The notes: generated from the sequence alone by a model not told the origin. Positions 1-6,267 are shown, counted from the first letter of the stretch. The stretch: 13,987 bases of DNA from an uncultured Sphingobacteriia bacterium (GCA_945957225.1 CAMFKK010000022.1:1-13987), one strand, 5' to 3'. Program-made: numbers and translations.

Positions 1-881
1 GTTCTGCCATTCACCGTTTATTACTAAGTCAGGGTTTTCAAAATATTATCACAAAAACTTCTGCAGAATTAGACCTCCGCAACCAAGCTTCAGTAAATGA
101 TTTTTTTACAACAGAAAAACCCGAATATGTTTTTCTGGCTGCAGCAAAAGTGGGTGGGATTGTTGCCAACAATACTTATCGGGCAGATTTTGTCTATGAG
201 AACTTGATGATGGAAGCCAATATTATTCATGCTGCTTATGTGCATCAAGTAAAGAAATTATTGTTCCTAGGTTCTTCCTGTATCTATCCTAAAATGGCGC
301 CACAACCATTGAAAGAAGAGTATTTGTTGTCTGGATATTTAGAGCCAACCAATCAACCCTATGCCATTGCAAAAATTGCTGGGATTGAAATGTGTGATGC
401 TTATAGGGCACAGTATGGTTGCAATTTTATATCGGCCATGCCCACCAATTTATATGGTCCCAATGACAATTATGATTTAGAAAAATCCCATGTGCTACCT
501 GCCTTGTTTAGAAAATTTATCACAGCAAAAAGAGCTGCTGCACCAGAAGTAATTCTTTGGGGTACGGGTAAGCCTTTGCGCGAGTTTATGTATGTGGATG
601 ATTTGGCAGAAGCTTGTTTGTTCTTGATGTTGCATCATAATGAAGCTGGATTAGTGAATGTAGGTGTTGGTGAAGACCTCTCCATTTTTGACCTAGCTGC
701 AAAAATCAGCGCCTTGGTAGGTTATAAAGGAAAAACAATTTGGGATGCCACCAAACCAGACGGCACACCTAAAAAATTGATGGATGTATCTAAGCTAACT
801 GACCTTGGTTGGAAAGCAAAAACTAGTTTAGATGAGGGTTTGCAAAAAGTATATGAAACATTGAAAGAGCATATTTGGTAA
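1..881 (+). CDS. fcl: GDP-L-fucose synthase, 5' end cut by the window edge
   Basis: Enzyme of GDP-L-fucose synthesis: NADPH-dependent 3,5-epimerisation and 4-reduction of GDP-4-keto-6-deoxymannose, feeding fucose into surface glycans. The frame is open from the first base; the codons from base 3 read SAIHRLLLSQGF, matching the stretch just after the N-terminal Rossmann glycine motif, so only about 12-18 residues (start codon and most of GxxGxxG) should lie upstream. Visible family signatures are VFLAAAKVGGI, the serine segment GSSCIYP near base 275, and the short-chain-dehydrogenase catalytic pair YAIAK (Tyr codon at 360, Lys codon at 372), followed by PTNLYGPND and SHVLPALFRKF. The C-terminus is complete, ending in a TAA stop. 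The next gene starts 3 bp later on the same strand, so co-transcription is plausible. An internal ATG at 150 is not the real start, because homology continues upstream of it. Assignment to the family is confident. Confidence 0.95.
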   Translation, partial: SAIHRLLLSQGFQNIITKTSAELDLRNQASVNDFFTTEKPEYVFLAAAKVGGIVANNTYRADFVYENLMMEANIIHAAYVHQVKKLLFLGSSCIYPKMAPQPLKEEYLLSGYLEPTNQPYAIAKIAGIEMCDAYRAQYGCNFISAMPTNLYGPNDNYDLEKSHVLPALFRKFITAKRAAAPEVILWGTGKPLREFMYVDDLAEACLFLMLHHNEAGLVNVGVGEDLSIFDLAAKISALVGYKGKTIWDATKPDGTPKKLMDVSKLTDLGWKAKTSLDEGLQKVYETLKEHIW

Positions 882-884
882 TTC

Positions 885-1679
885 ATGAAGTCCAATAAAA
901 AAGTCTACCTACTCTTAGCCGGCATGATTGGTGTGCTGATTGCCGCCTATTTTCTATTCGTCTATGTGTTTCCTAGCATCGCCATAAAGTTTGTGTCTGA
1001 GGATAGAGAAATTGCCATAGGTAATGAATTGTTTCATCACTGGGTGGCCAACCAAGAAATCAATCAAACGGCAACCAATGCCATTCAGGATTTTGCCAAT
1101 GAATTAAAACTTTCTAAAAATTATCCCATTAAAGTTACCGTGGTCAATGCGGAAGAAGTGAATGCTTTTGCCATGCCCGGTGGTCATATAGTGGTCAATA
1201 CTGGACTGTTAGAAAAATTGTACAAACCTGAGTCACTTGTGGCTTTGTTGGGGCATGAAGCATCGCATATTAATAAGCGCCATAGTCTCCACAATATTTT
1301 AGAATCTATGAGCACGGGGTTTCTACTTTCTTTTTTAACCCGCTCTAGCGGAGGAATTTCTCAATTTGTCATAGGTAATGCCAATGCTTTGCGAGAGCTG
1401 CATTATTCAAGGCAATTAGAGGCTGAAGCCGATAGGGAAGGCATGGTGATCATGGAAAAGAATCAAGTAGACCCTAGGGGGATGCTAGCACTCATGCAAA
1501 CCCTAAAAGAAGTTGATGAGATGAATGGCATGCCTCAGATTTCTTTTTTAAGCACCCACCCACTCACTGACGATCGCATCCGCGATGCGGAAACTTATCT
1601 TTCCTTGCATCCCTTTGAAGCAAATAAGGATTTGAACTGGAGCTTGATTTATGCTTGGAGAGGTAAAAAGGAAGAATAA
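885..1679 (+). CDS. M48-family membrane-anchored zinc metalloprotease
   Basis: A 264-residue predicted zinc endopeptidase. One hydrophobic segment at residues 7-30 looks like an uncleaved signal anchor, with no lipobox cysteine. The catalytic domain follows. HEASH at 124-128 supplies two zinc-binding histidines and the catalytic glutamate, ExEAD at 179-183 supplies the third zinc ligand (Glu179), and STHPLTDDRI near 223-232 is the usual C-terminal M48 motif. The AFAMPGGHIVV stretch at 94-104 is the substrate-edge strand typical of the Oma1/BepA-like branch. By analogy with that branch it may degrade or help assemble envelope proteins, but the substrate cannot be read from sequence. It starts 3 bp after the fucose synthase stop and converges with the YqgE/AlgH gene. 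All catalytic residues are present. Confidence 0.9.
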   Translation: MKSNKKVYLLLAGMIGVLIAAYFLFVYVFPSIAIKFVSEDREIAIGNELFHHWVANQEINQTATNAIQDFANELKLSKNYPIKVTVVNAEEVNAFAMPGGHIVVNTGLLEKLYKPESLVALLGHEASHINKRHSLHNILESMSTGFLLSFLTRSSGGISQFVIGNANALRELHYSRQLEAEADREGMVIMEKNQVDPRGMLALMQTLKEVDEMNGMPQISFLSTHPLTDDRIRDAETYLSLHPFEANKDLNWSLIYAWRGKKEE

Positions 1680-1720
1680 CCCACCCGCCTTTCGGGCTCC
1701 CCTCCCGCAAGCGGTATGGG
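1680..1720 (+). repeat. GC-rich dispersed hairpin repeat, copy 1
   Basis: A GC-rich island of 41 bp begins at the base after the M48 stop codon and fills most of the convergent gap. On this strand it begins CCCACCCGCC and ends CAAGCGGTATGGG. It can fold into two small hairpins: GCCT(1687-1690)/GGGC(1694-1697), which includes one G-T wobble, and CCGC(1705-1708)/GCGG(1711-1714). The ends CCCA and TGGG are complementary. It matches, in reverse complement, the element at 7203-7244 almost throughout, and more partially the one at 3777-3815. Placed between two convergent 3' ends it could act as a bidirectional terminator or mRNA end-protector, though no T-tract follows. The mechanism is not known. 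Confidence 0.75.
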
Positions 1721-1727
1721 AACTAAA

Positions 1728-2276
1728 TTAATTGAGTTGCGGGTCTAAGGGATAGTTGGGCATTTGCTGGTATTCGCCGCCAAGGTCCTTGAGGGATTCT
1801 TTCCAAATCAGGTCTACCTGTTTCATAAAAATCAGGCGCTTATTGCCATCGCGGACAATCCAGCTTTTTTCTTCCAGTTCGCCTTCCAGCTGCCCCTCGC
1901 CCCAGCCGCTATAGCCAATAAAGAATCGGATCTCTGATTGGTCTATCTCCTCTGCCTTGATGCCCTTAACTACTTCCACAAAATCGCCTCCCCAATAAAT
2001 GCCATCGATGATTTCAACGCCACCCAATTGGTCTGGGCAGCGATGGATAAAATGAATACTGTCTTTTTGAACAGGTCCACCCTTGAAAACCGGGAATTGA
2101 CAACCTTCCAAATCGGCTACATAATCACCTAGCACACCCTTATGGGGCTTGTTCAAAACAAAGCCAAAACTACCTTCTACCATATGCTCACAGAGGAGCA
2201 CTACGGTTCTTTGAAAATTTGGGTCTTTCAAAAAGGGGTCGGAAATGAGTAAATTGCCTGAACTGGGTACTTCCAT
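1728..2276 (-). CDS. YqgE/AlgH family protein (UPF0301)
   Basis: A 182-residue soluble protein with no signal peptide or membrane segment. It carries the family hallmarks: GNLLISDPFLKDPNF (residues 7-21), the TVVLLCEH strand, the GSFGFVLNKP motif near residues 36-45, a GGPV turn near residue 66, and RFFIGYSGWGEGQLEGEL near 117-134. The length is close to that of other family members. Biochemical function is unestablished. AlgH is named from a link to alginate regulation in Pseudomonas, which should not be carried over here. The ATG at 2276 is the first in-frame start and leads directly into the conserved N-terminus. The gene is divergent from the histidine kinase (125 bp apart) and convergent with the M48 gene. 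Confidence 0.92.
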   Translation of the reverse strand: MEVPSSGNLLISDPFLKDPNFQRTVVLLCEHMVEGSFGFVLNKPHKGVLGDYVADLEGCQFPVFKGGPVQKDSIHFIHRCPDQLGGVEIIDGIYWGGDFVEVVKGIKAEEIDQSEIRFFIGYSGWGEGQLEGELEEKSWIVRDGNKRLIFMKQVDLIWKESLKDLGGEYQQMPNYPLDPQLN

Positions 2277-2388
2277 GCGGAAAAATTAGTAAAAGCTGCT
2301 TATATCTCACAAAAAAAACAATCCACATTTGGCCGTTAAAATGCTGATAAATAGCGCAAACTGAAGTGCAGTCAATATTTCAATCCAT

Positions 2389-2396
2389 TATATTTG
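2389..2396 (+). promoter_or_regulatory. candidate Bacteroidota -7 promoter element
   Basis: TATATTTG matches the Bacteroidota sigma-ABfr -7 consensus TAnnTTTG. It lies 5 bp before the ATG at 2402, so transcription would start at or next to that codon and the mRNA would be nearly leaderless. I see no clear TTG -33 element at the expected distance, so this is a suggestion only. Confidence 0.35.
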
Positions 2397-2401
2397 TGTC
2401 A

Positions 2402-3727
2402 ATGAAGCGAACTTTCCCCGTCATCATCGTACTGATTTCACTCTCTTTGCTAGGATTGCTACTCTTGCAGGGTTCATGGTTGAAAAATCTCTTAGAAGTT
2501 AGGGAAGTGCAGCTCTATAATAAAATCAGTTCTGAGGGATATAAGGTTGCTGAGGATTTATACAAATCTGTTTATGGCGCACAGATCATGCGCCCACGTC
2601 AGGGAGGCATTGGTTATAATTCTGGTTTTCACTTACACTTACTCAAGCCACCAACCATTGATGAAAAATTCTCCCCCCAAGACGTTCGAGCCAAATTGGA
2701 AAAAGTATTTGTGACAAAGGAGTGGCGAAACCTGGAATTTGAATTTGCCATTATATCGCCAACGGCAGAGTTAGAAATGATGTCATCGGGTTTTGAGTCA
2801 TCTTATTTAGATACCATCAATAACAAACCCTTTATCATTCCTATTCTTCCCAATATGGAAAATAGTTTGGACAATGTGGCTTCCTATGAACAGCTCATTG
2901 TCATCATTCCCAATTATGAAGCACAGGTATGGGCATCGCTGCGATGGATTATTATAGTAGCCGCAATTTTTATGATCATCATCATTGCTGCTTTCTATGT
3001 TACAGTAAGGTCATTGTTGAATCAGAAAAAACTCTCTGAAATCAAGAGCGATTTTATCAACAATATGACCCACGAATTTAAAACACCCTTGGCCACCATT
3101 TCTTTAGCAGTTGATGCCATAAGAAATGAAAAAGTGCGCAACAATCCTGAGAAGATGAACTATTTCAGTGGGATTATCAAGGAGGAGAATATTCGCATGA
3201 ACAAACACGTAGAAACCATTCTTCAAGCAGCTCTGATGGAAAAACAAGAATTGGAGTTAAAGCGCCAAGAAACGCATCTGCATGATATGCTGGATCAAGT
3301 TTTAGACAATTACCAATTGCAGTTACAAAGCAAGAATGGTCAAGTGACTAAGCGCTACAATGCCAAGAATGATCTTTCAAGTGTAGACCCAGTGCACTTT
3401 AGCAACCTGCTTTCTAATTTAATAGACAATGCCATTAAATATTCCAAGGACACCATTGAATTAAAAATCTCTACACATAGCACCAATAAGCAATTAGTGA
3501 TTCGCATTGAAGACAATGGGATTGGTATGAGCAAAGAAACGGTGAAACGCGTCTTTGAAAAATTTTATCGCGCACATACTGGCAACCTGCACAATGTAAA
3601 AGGTTTTGGTTTGGGTATGAGTTATGTAAAAACGGTGATTGATGCGCACAAAGGCAAGATCCGCGTTGAGAGCACTGTAGGCAAGGGCTCTGCGTTTACT
3701 ATTGAGATTCCGCTTTCTTTGTCATAA
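2402..3727 (+). CDS. two-transmembrane sensor histidine kinase (HisKA/HATPase_c)
   Basis: A 441-residue membrane sensor kinase. Transmembrane helices at about 5-26 and 182-203 bracket a periplasmic sensor region of about 150 residues that I do not recognise. The cytoplasmic part has the dimerisation/phosphoacceptor H-box NMTHEFKTPL with the phosphorylated His224, the N-box SNLIDNAIKYS (Asn343), the G1 box EDNGIGM (370-376), the F-box EKFYRAH and the G2 box GFGLGMSYVK (401-410). All catalytic boxes are intact. An in-frame ATG at 2366 would add 12 residues (MQSIFQSIIFVS), but I prefer 2402 because its product begins with a normal MKR-plus-hydrophobic signal anchor and a -7-like element sits between the two ATGs. 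The architecture resembles RprX-type kinases of Bacteroidota, which usually have an adjacent regulator. Here both neighbours point away or converge, and no response regulator is in the window. Confidence 0.92.
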   Translation: MKRTFPVIIVLISLSLLGLLLLQGSWLKNLLEVREVQLYNKISSEGYKVAEDLYKSVYGAQIMRPRQGGIGYNSGFHLHLLKPPTIDEKFSPQDVRAKLEKVFVTKEWRNLEFEFAIISPTAELEMMSSGFESSYLDTINNKPFIIPILPNMENSLDNVASYEQLIVIIPNYEAQVWASLRWIIIVAAIFMIIIIAAFYVTVRSLLNQKKLSEIKSDFINNMTHEFKTPLATISLAVDAIRNEKVRNNPEKMNYFSGIIKEENIRMNKHVETILQAALMEKQELELKRQETHLHDMLDQVLDNYQLQLQSKNGQVTKRYNAKNDLSSVDPVHFSNLLSNLIDNAIKYSKDTIELKISTHSTNKQLVIRIEDNGIGMSKETVKRVFEKFYRAHTGNLHNVKGFGLGMSYVKTVIDAHKGKIRVESTVGKGSAFTIEIPLSLS

Positions 3728-3776
3728 TCATACCCTCTTAGAAGAGCCGCCGATCCTTTTTTATCGCGAGAGTGTA

Positions 3777-3815
3777 GGGGGGCTCTTTGGAGGAGTGGCC
3801 GCAGGCCGAGGTGGG
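3777..3815 (-). repeat. GC-rich dispersed hairpin repeat, copy 3 (half diverged)
   Basis: Bases 3789-3815 align without gaps to 7218-7244, with 24 of 27 identical. Two of the three differences, at 3798 and 3806, are the two partners of one base pair in the central hairpin (GGCC-gca-GGCC here, GCCC-gca-GGGC in the other copy), so pairing is kept. The remaining half (3777-3788) has diverged and lost the CCGC/GCGG hairpin. An extra outer pairing is possible here between GAGGAGT (3790-3796) and ACTCCTC (3818-3824). It lies 49 bp after the kinase stop codon. Confidence 0.65.
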
Positions 3816-3913
3816 TAACTCCTCTGTGCGTCATTCACATTAATTCGTGAAAGCAAGTTGGATATATAATGCTCCTGATTAACAAATCTCCTTCAGCGCG
3901 ATCTACTTGTTTT

Positions 3914-3935
3914 TGGAGTTTTTAAAAACACTCCA
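3914..3935. repeat. dyad leading into the 36-bp array
   Basis: TGGAGT (3914-3919) and ACTCCA (3930-3935) are perfect inverted arms around an AT core of T and A runs, giving a potential hairpin with a small internal offset. Its right side (AAAAACACTCC) resembles the inter-palindrome segment of the adjacent array (AAAAACACCCC), so it may be a degenerate partial unit. Confidence 0.5.
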
Positions 3936-4105
3936 TTTTTATACTCGTTTTAGTATAAAAACACCCCTTAAAAATTATACTCGTTTTAATATAAAAACAC
4001 CCCTTAAAAATTATACTCGTTTTAGTATAAAAACACCCCTTAAAAATTATACTCGTTCTAGTATAAAAAAATACCCCTTGTTTTATACTCGTTCTAGTAT
4101 AAAAA
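3936..4105. repeat. five-unit 36-bp tandem array of hairpin palindromes
   Basis: The seven bases TTATACT recur at 3939, 3975, 4011, 4047 and 4083, exactly 36 bp apart. In each unit this arm is followed by a 6-base loop (CGTTTT in the first three, CGTTCT in the last two) and the complementary arm AGTATAA. Unit 2 has AATATAA, breaking one pair. Flanking T and A runs extend the stem to 10 bp in unit 1 and about 9 bp in unit 5. Between palindromes is a conserved 16-base segment containing ACACCCCTTAAAAA in the first three intervals and a variant (TACCCCTTG) in the fourth. The array lies between two converging genes. It could be a transcription-end structure, a protein-binding array or an inert variable tandem repeat; nothing visible decides which. 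Confidence 0.85.
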
Positions 4106-4145
4106 CAGGCTAAAATATTTTTTTGAAAAATCAATAACCCCGGAT

Positions 4146-5504
4146 CTAAGAAGCATTCCAAATCAAGCAGCCATCACCATAACTCAAAAACCGAAAATCA
4201 TTTTTCATGGCATACTCGTAAAGCTCTTTCCAGCTGTCTCCCATCAAAGCGGCAACCAATAATAAAAGCGTTGATTGTGGTTGGTGAAAATTAGTAATTA
4301 GCCCACTGCATATTCGGAACTGATAGCCAGGCGCAATAATGATTTGTGTTTTGGTGATGAGCTGTGTTACTTGTTGCGCCTGCATCCACTGAAGCAATGC
4401 AGCCAATGCGGCATCGGCAGGAATTGAATTCAAAGAAGTTGATGAGTTGGAAATCTCAGAAACTGTTTCAGTGAACACTTCAACGTTATTTAAATCAGTT
4501 TCATAAGGATCCCATTGATGCACAGTTAAATCTGAAAGACTAATACTTGGATGAGTCATTGTCTTAACCCCCAACCAGTACAAACTTTCCAGGGTTCTCA
4601 TAGAAGTAGTTCCTACCGGAACAATCGGACTGCTCAAACGGCCCAACAAATTCTCAATAAAAGAAATAGACACATCAATAAATTCAGCGTGCATCTCGTG
4701 ATCCTGCATCGCGTCAGCTTTAACTGGTTTAAAAGTACCAGCGCCAACATGTAGTGTCACAAAATCTTTCTGAATCCCCTTTGAAGCAAGGCTTTCAAAT
4801 ACACGATCTGTAAAATGCAATCCTGCAGTAGGCGCTGCTACAGAACCATCGTGTTTGGCATATACAGTTTGATATCGCTCTGCGTCAGAATTTTCTGCCT
4901 GTCTATTTAAATAGGGAGGCAGAGGAATCAATCCCGCAAGATGCAGCAACTCTGCAAAACTCATTTGCTTATTACTCCAACTTAATGCTATCAAATAAGC
5001 TTCCGCAACTTGTGCAACGCGCTTGGCTTTGAGGATAATTGTTTGATCCTGATAGGGAATGGTTTTTTCTAGATATTCCTCCTTCCATTTTTTGGCTCCT
5101 CCCACCAAACATTTCCATTGAACCATCCCTTTTTGCAGCATGGCCGATGTAATATCTGGGTAAATGCTATCCGGTTCAAGACAAAACAGCTCAATTACCC
5201 CACCCGTTGGTTTTTGAAACAGGATTCTGGCTTCTACTACTTTGGTATTATTAAAGACCAGAAAACTATTGGCGGGTAAGTGATTGGCCAGGTTCAGGTA
5301 TTGGTCAATTTGATAAGCCTCTTGAGTGGTTGTTGAGCTTGTATCAATGCCAGTTGCCCCTTTGGACAAATGAGTAGGCGCCTGATTCGCAATCAATAAT
5401 TTGCTTTTATCCCGGTTGTCCAAGGGAAATTTGGCAATCCTATCATCGGGAAGCGCATAACTATAGTCCTTGATCTGTATTTTCTTTACCTGCTCCGCTA
5501 ACAT
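4146..5504 (-). CDS. queA: S-adenosylmethionine:tRNA ribosyltransferase-isomerase (QueA)
   Basis: Transfers and isomerises the ribosyl group of S-adenosylmethionine onto 7-aminomethyl-7-deazaguanine in the anticodon of GUN tRNAs, giving epoxyqueuosine, the penultimate step of queuosine synthesis. The 452-residue product contains the family blocks in order: DYSYALPDDRIAKFPL (13-28), VFNNTKVVEARI (83-94), PLPPYLNR (194-201), ERYQTVYA (209-216), GSVAAPTAGLHFT (220-232), TLHVGAGTFKPV (250-261), HEMHAEF (269-275), LITNFHQPQSTLLLL (402-416) and FLSYGDGCLIWN (439-450). It is about 100 residues longer than the E. coli enzyme (356). Visible extra segments are a Ser/Thr-rich stretch at about 41-65 and polar stretches near 310-365. 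The ATG at 5504 leads directly into the conserved N-terminus. It stands alone on the minus strand, divergent from the dcw cluster, and its upstream region carries two GTGGT boxes like those before mraZ. Confidence 0.95.
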   Translation of the reverse strand: MLAEQVKKIQIKDYSYALPDDRIAKFPLDNRDKSKLLIANQAPTHLSKGATGIDTSSTTTQEAYQIDQYLNLANHLPANSFLVFNNTKVVEARILFQKPTGGVIELFCLEPDSIYPDITSAMLQKGMVQWKCLVGGAKKWKEEYLEKTIPYQDQTIILKAKRVAQVAEAYLIALSWSNKQMSFAELLHLAGLIPLPPYLNRQAENSDAERYQTVYAKHDGSVAAPTAGLHFTDRVFESLASKGIQKDFVTLHVGAGTFKPVKADAMQDHEMHAEFIDVSISFIENLLGRLSSPIVPVGTTSMRTLESLYWLGVKTMTHPSISLSDLTVHQWDPYETDLNNVEVFTETVSEISNSSTSLNSIPADAALAALLQWMQAQQVTQLITKTQIIIAPGYQFRICSGLITNFHQPQSTLLLLVAALMGDSWKELYEYAMKNDFRFLSYGDGCLIWNAS

Positions 5505-5526
5505 GGCGTGAAGTTAATTGGGCACT

Positions 5527-5543
5527 ACCACTTTTACCACTTT
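5527..5543 (-). promoter_or_regulatory. pair of GTGGT boxes facing queA, candidate MraZ-type site
   Basis: Read on the minus strand, AAAGTGGT occurs twice in direct repeat, with GTGGT at 5540-5536 and 5531-5527, and a further GTG at 5525-5523. The sequence around each box (AAGTGGTAAAA) is identical to the fourth box of the proposed MraZ operator on the other side of the gap (GTGGT at 5771-5775). Spacing is 9 bp rather than the 10 bp expected for MraZ, so this is a weaker candidate. It lies 23-39 bp upstream of the queA start. Confidence 0.35.
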
Positions 5544-5601
5544 TTGGGGTTCAAATCTGCTTTTTGGCTTAAAACCGCTTTAAAAATGCCCTGTTTTGGC
5601 C

Positions 5602-5642
5602 TAATTCACGGGTTATCCACAGTTAATCACAGGTTATTCACC
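5602..5642 (+). promoter_or_regulatory. DnaA-box cluster (one perfect, three degenerate boxes)
   Basis: TTATCCACA at 5613-5621 is the exact consensus DnaA box. On the same strand, TTAATCACA (5623-5631) and TTATTCACC (5634-5642) each differ at one base from the TTATNCACA form, and TAATTCACG (5602-5610) at two. Starts are 11, 10 and 11 bp apart, so the boxes lie on one helical face. A second perfect box in opposite orientation lies at 5704-5712. The cluster could mark a replication origin or DnaA control of the flanking genes. Confidence 0.6.
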
Positions 5643-5703
5643 TCCTAGTTTTGGTCAATTGGCTGAAACTGAATAGCAGCATGGCTTTGATCCCATTCAA
5701 GCT

Positions 5704-5712
5704 TGTGGATAA
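5704..5712 (-). promoter_or_regulatory. perfect DnaA box, inverted
   Basis: The plus strand reads TGTGGATAA, the exact complement of consensus TTATCCACA. It faces the perfect box at 5613-5621, 91 bp away start to start, within the same 295 bp gap. Chance occurrence of two exact 9-mers on either strand in a gap this short is unlikely. Confidence 0.6.
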
Positions 5713-5721
5713 ATACAAACG

Positions 5722-5741
5722 CTTTAAATGGCGATTTAAAG
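5722..5741. promoter_or_regulatory. perfect 8+4+8 dyad abutting the MraZ boxes
   Basis: CTTTAAAT (5722-5729) and ATTTAAAG (5734-5741) are perfect inverted arms around GGCG. The last base of the right arm is the first G of the first GTG box, so the dyad and the operator array overlap by a few bases. The 9-mer CGCTTTAAA at its left edge (5720-5728) also occurs at 5576-5584. This could be a dimeric regulator site or part of the mraZ promoter region. Confidence 0.4.
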
Positions 5742-5777
5742 TGGGAAAAAGTGTTATTTTGTGTCAACAAGTGGTAA
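5738..5777 (+). promoter_or_regulatory. candidate MraZ operator: four GTG boxes at 10-bp spacing
   Basis: GTGGG, GTGTT, GTGTC and GTGGT start at 5741, 5751, 5761 and 5771, exactly 10 bp apart, and three of the four are preceded by A-rich triplets. MraZ proteins are known to bind direct repeats of this kind upstream of their own gene (TGGGN-type repeats in E. coli, AAAGTG-type repeats in mollicutes) at one-turn spacing. The last box ends 24 bp before the mraZ ATG. A TTATTTTG at 5754-5761, one base off the TAnnTTTG -7 consensus, lies inside the array, so binding would cover the likely promoter. Confidence 0.7.
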
Positions 5778-5799
5778 AAAATAGAAAACTTACGCACAA

Positions 5800-6267
5800 A
5801 TGCAAGGATTTCACGGAGAATATGAAGCTACGGTAGACGCGAAAGGTCGCTTCTTGCTCCCTGGTGGACTGAAAAAACAGTTACCGGAGGGCGAGGGTCG
5901 ATTCATTCTCAGCCGTGGTTTTGAAAAATGTCTCACGTTATATCCATTGAAAAGTTGGGAAGTCATTCTTACCAAGATTGCCCAGTTGAATGATTTTGAC
6001 CCTAAGGTACGCCAATTCCGCCGTCAGTTTTTGGGTGGAGCTACCGAAGTGGAACTGGATAATGCCGGCAGGATGTTATTGCCGGGTTCTCTCAGGGAAT
6101 TTGCCGGACTGGGCAAGGATATTGTTTTGGCTGCAGCACTAGACAGATTTGAGATCTGGGATGCCGCTAAATACAATCAGCTCTTTGAAGATTTTTCATC
6201 AGATGCGTTTAGCAGTCTGGCTCAGGAAGTGATGGCAAACAAGGATCAGAAAAACGGTTTAATCTAA
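5800..6267 (+). CDS. mraZ: MraZ, transcriptional regulator of the dcw cluster
   Basis: First gene of the division and cell wall cluster. MraZ is a ring-forming DNA-binding protein of the AbrB/SpoVT fold that binds tandem boxes before its own gene and modulates dcw expression. The 155-residue product shows the two expected tandem half-domains, each with the DxxGR core: GEYEATVDAKGRFLLPGGLK at residues 6-25 and EVELDNAGRMLLPGSLREF at 83-101. Between them is FILSRGFEKCLTLYP with the typical RQFRRQFLGGA linker. The ATG at 5800 is used because MQGFHGEYEA is the canonical N-terminus. It follows the four-box operator by 24 bp, in keeping with autoregulation. The stop is 3 bp from rsmH, so the two are translationally close. 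Confidence 0.96.
   Translation: MQGFHGEYEATVDAKGRFLLPGGLKKQLPEGEGRFILSRGFEKCLTLYPLKSWEVILTKIAQLNDFDPKVRQFRRQFLGGATEVELDNAGRMLLPGSLREFAGLGKDIVLAAALDRFEIWDAAKYNQLFEDFSSDAFSSLAQEVMANKDQKNGLI

Larger units (their letters stand above)
3728..4145. other. 418 bp convergent intergenic region with repeats
   Basis: This gap separates the 3' ends of the histidine kinase (plus) and queA (minus). From left to right it holds a small perfect dyad CTCTT-AG-AAGAG just after the kinase stop, a GC-rich dispersed repeat (3777-3815), about 100 bp in which I see nothing recognisable, a dyad (3914-3935), the 36-bp tandem palindrome array (3936-4105), and an AT-only hairpin around 4117-4131. The open frames on both strands across the array arise because 36 is a multiple of three, and they encode only repeated low-complexity peptide. 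I do not regard them as genes. Confidence 0.8.

Noticed and set aside
150..881. Start of the fucose synthase at the internal ATG at 150
   Set aside because: The same frame encodes the conserved N-terminal Rossmann region back to the first base of the window, so the gene simply continues upstream.
1680..1720. Classical rho-independent terminator for the M48 gene or the YqgE gene
   Set aside because: The hairpins are short and no T-run follows on either strand. The same element recurs elsewhere, including inside an operon, so it is better described as a dispersed repeat.
3936..4105. CRISPR array, because of the regular 36-bp period
   Set aside because: The 16-base segments between palindromes are themselves repeated rather than unique, and are too short for spacers. 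No cas genes are present. It is a simple tandem repeat.
3907..4161. Small repetitive proteins on both strands across the tandem array (YTRFSIKTPLKN-type units)
   Set aside because: The open frames follow from a period divisible by three. They appear on both strands, have no separate start context and match no known protein.
5651..5836. A 61-residue open frame overlapping the start of mraZ
   Set aside because: It runs through the DnaA and MraZ boxes and into mraZ in another frame, with no recognisable protein features.
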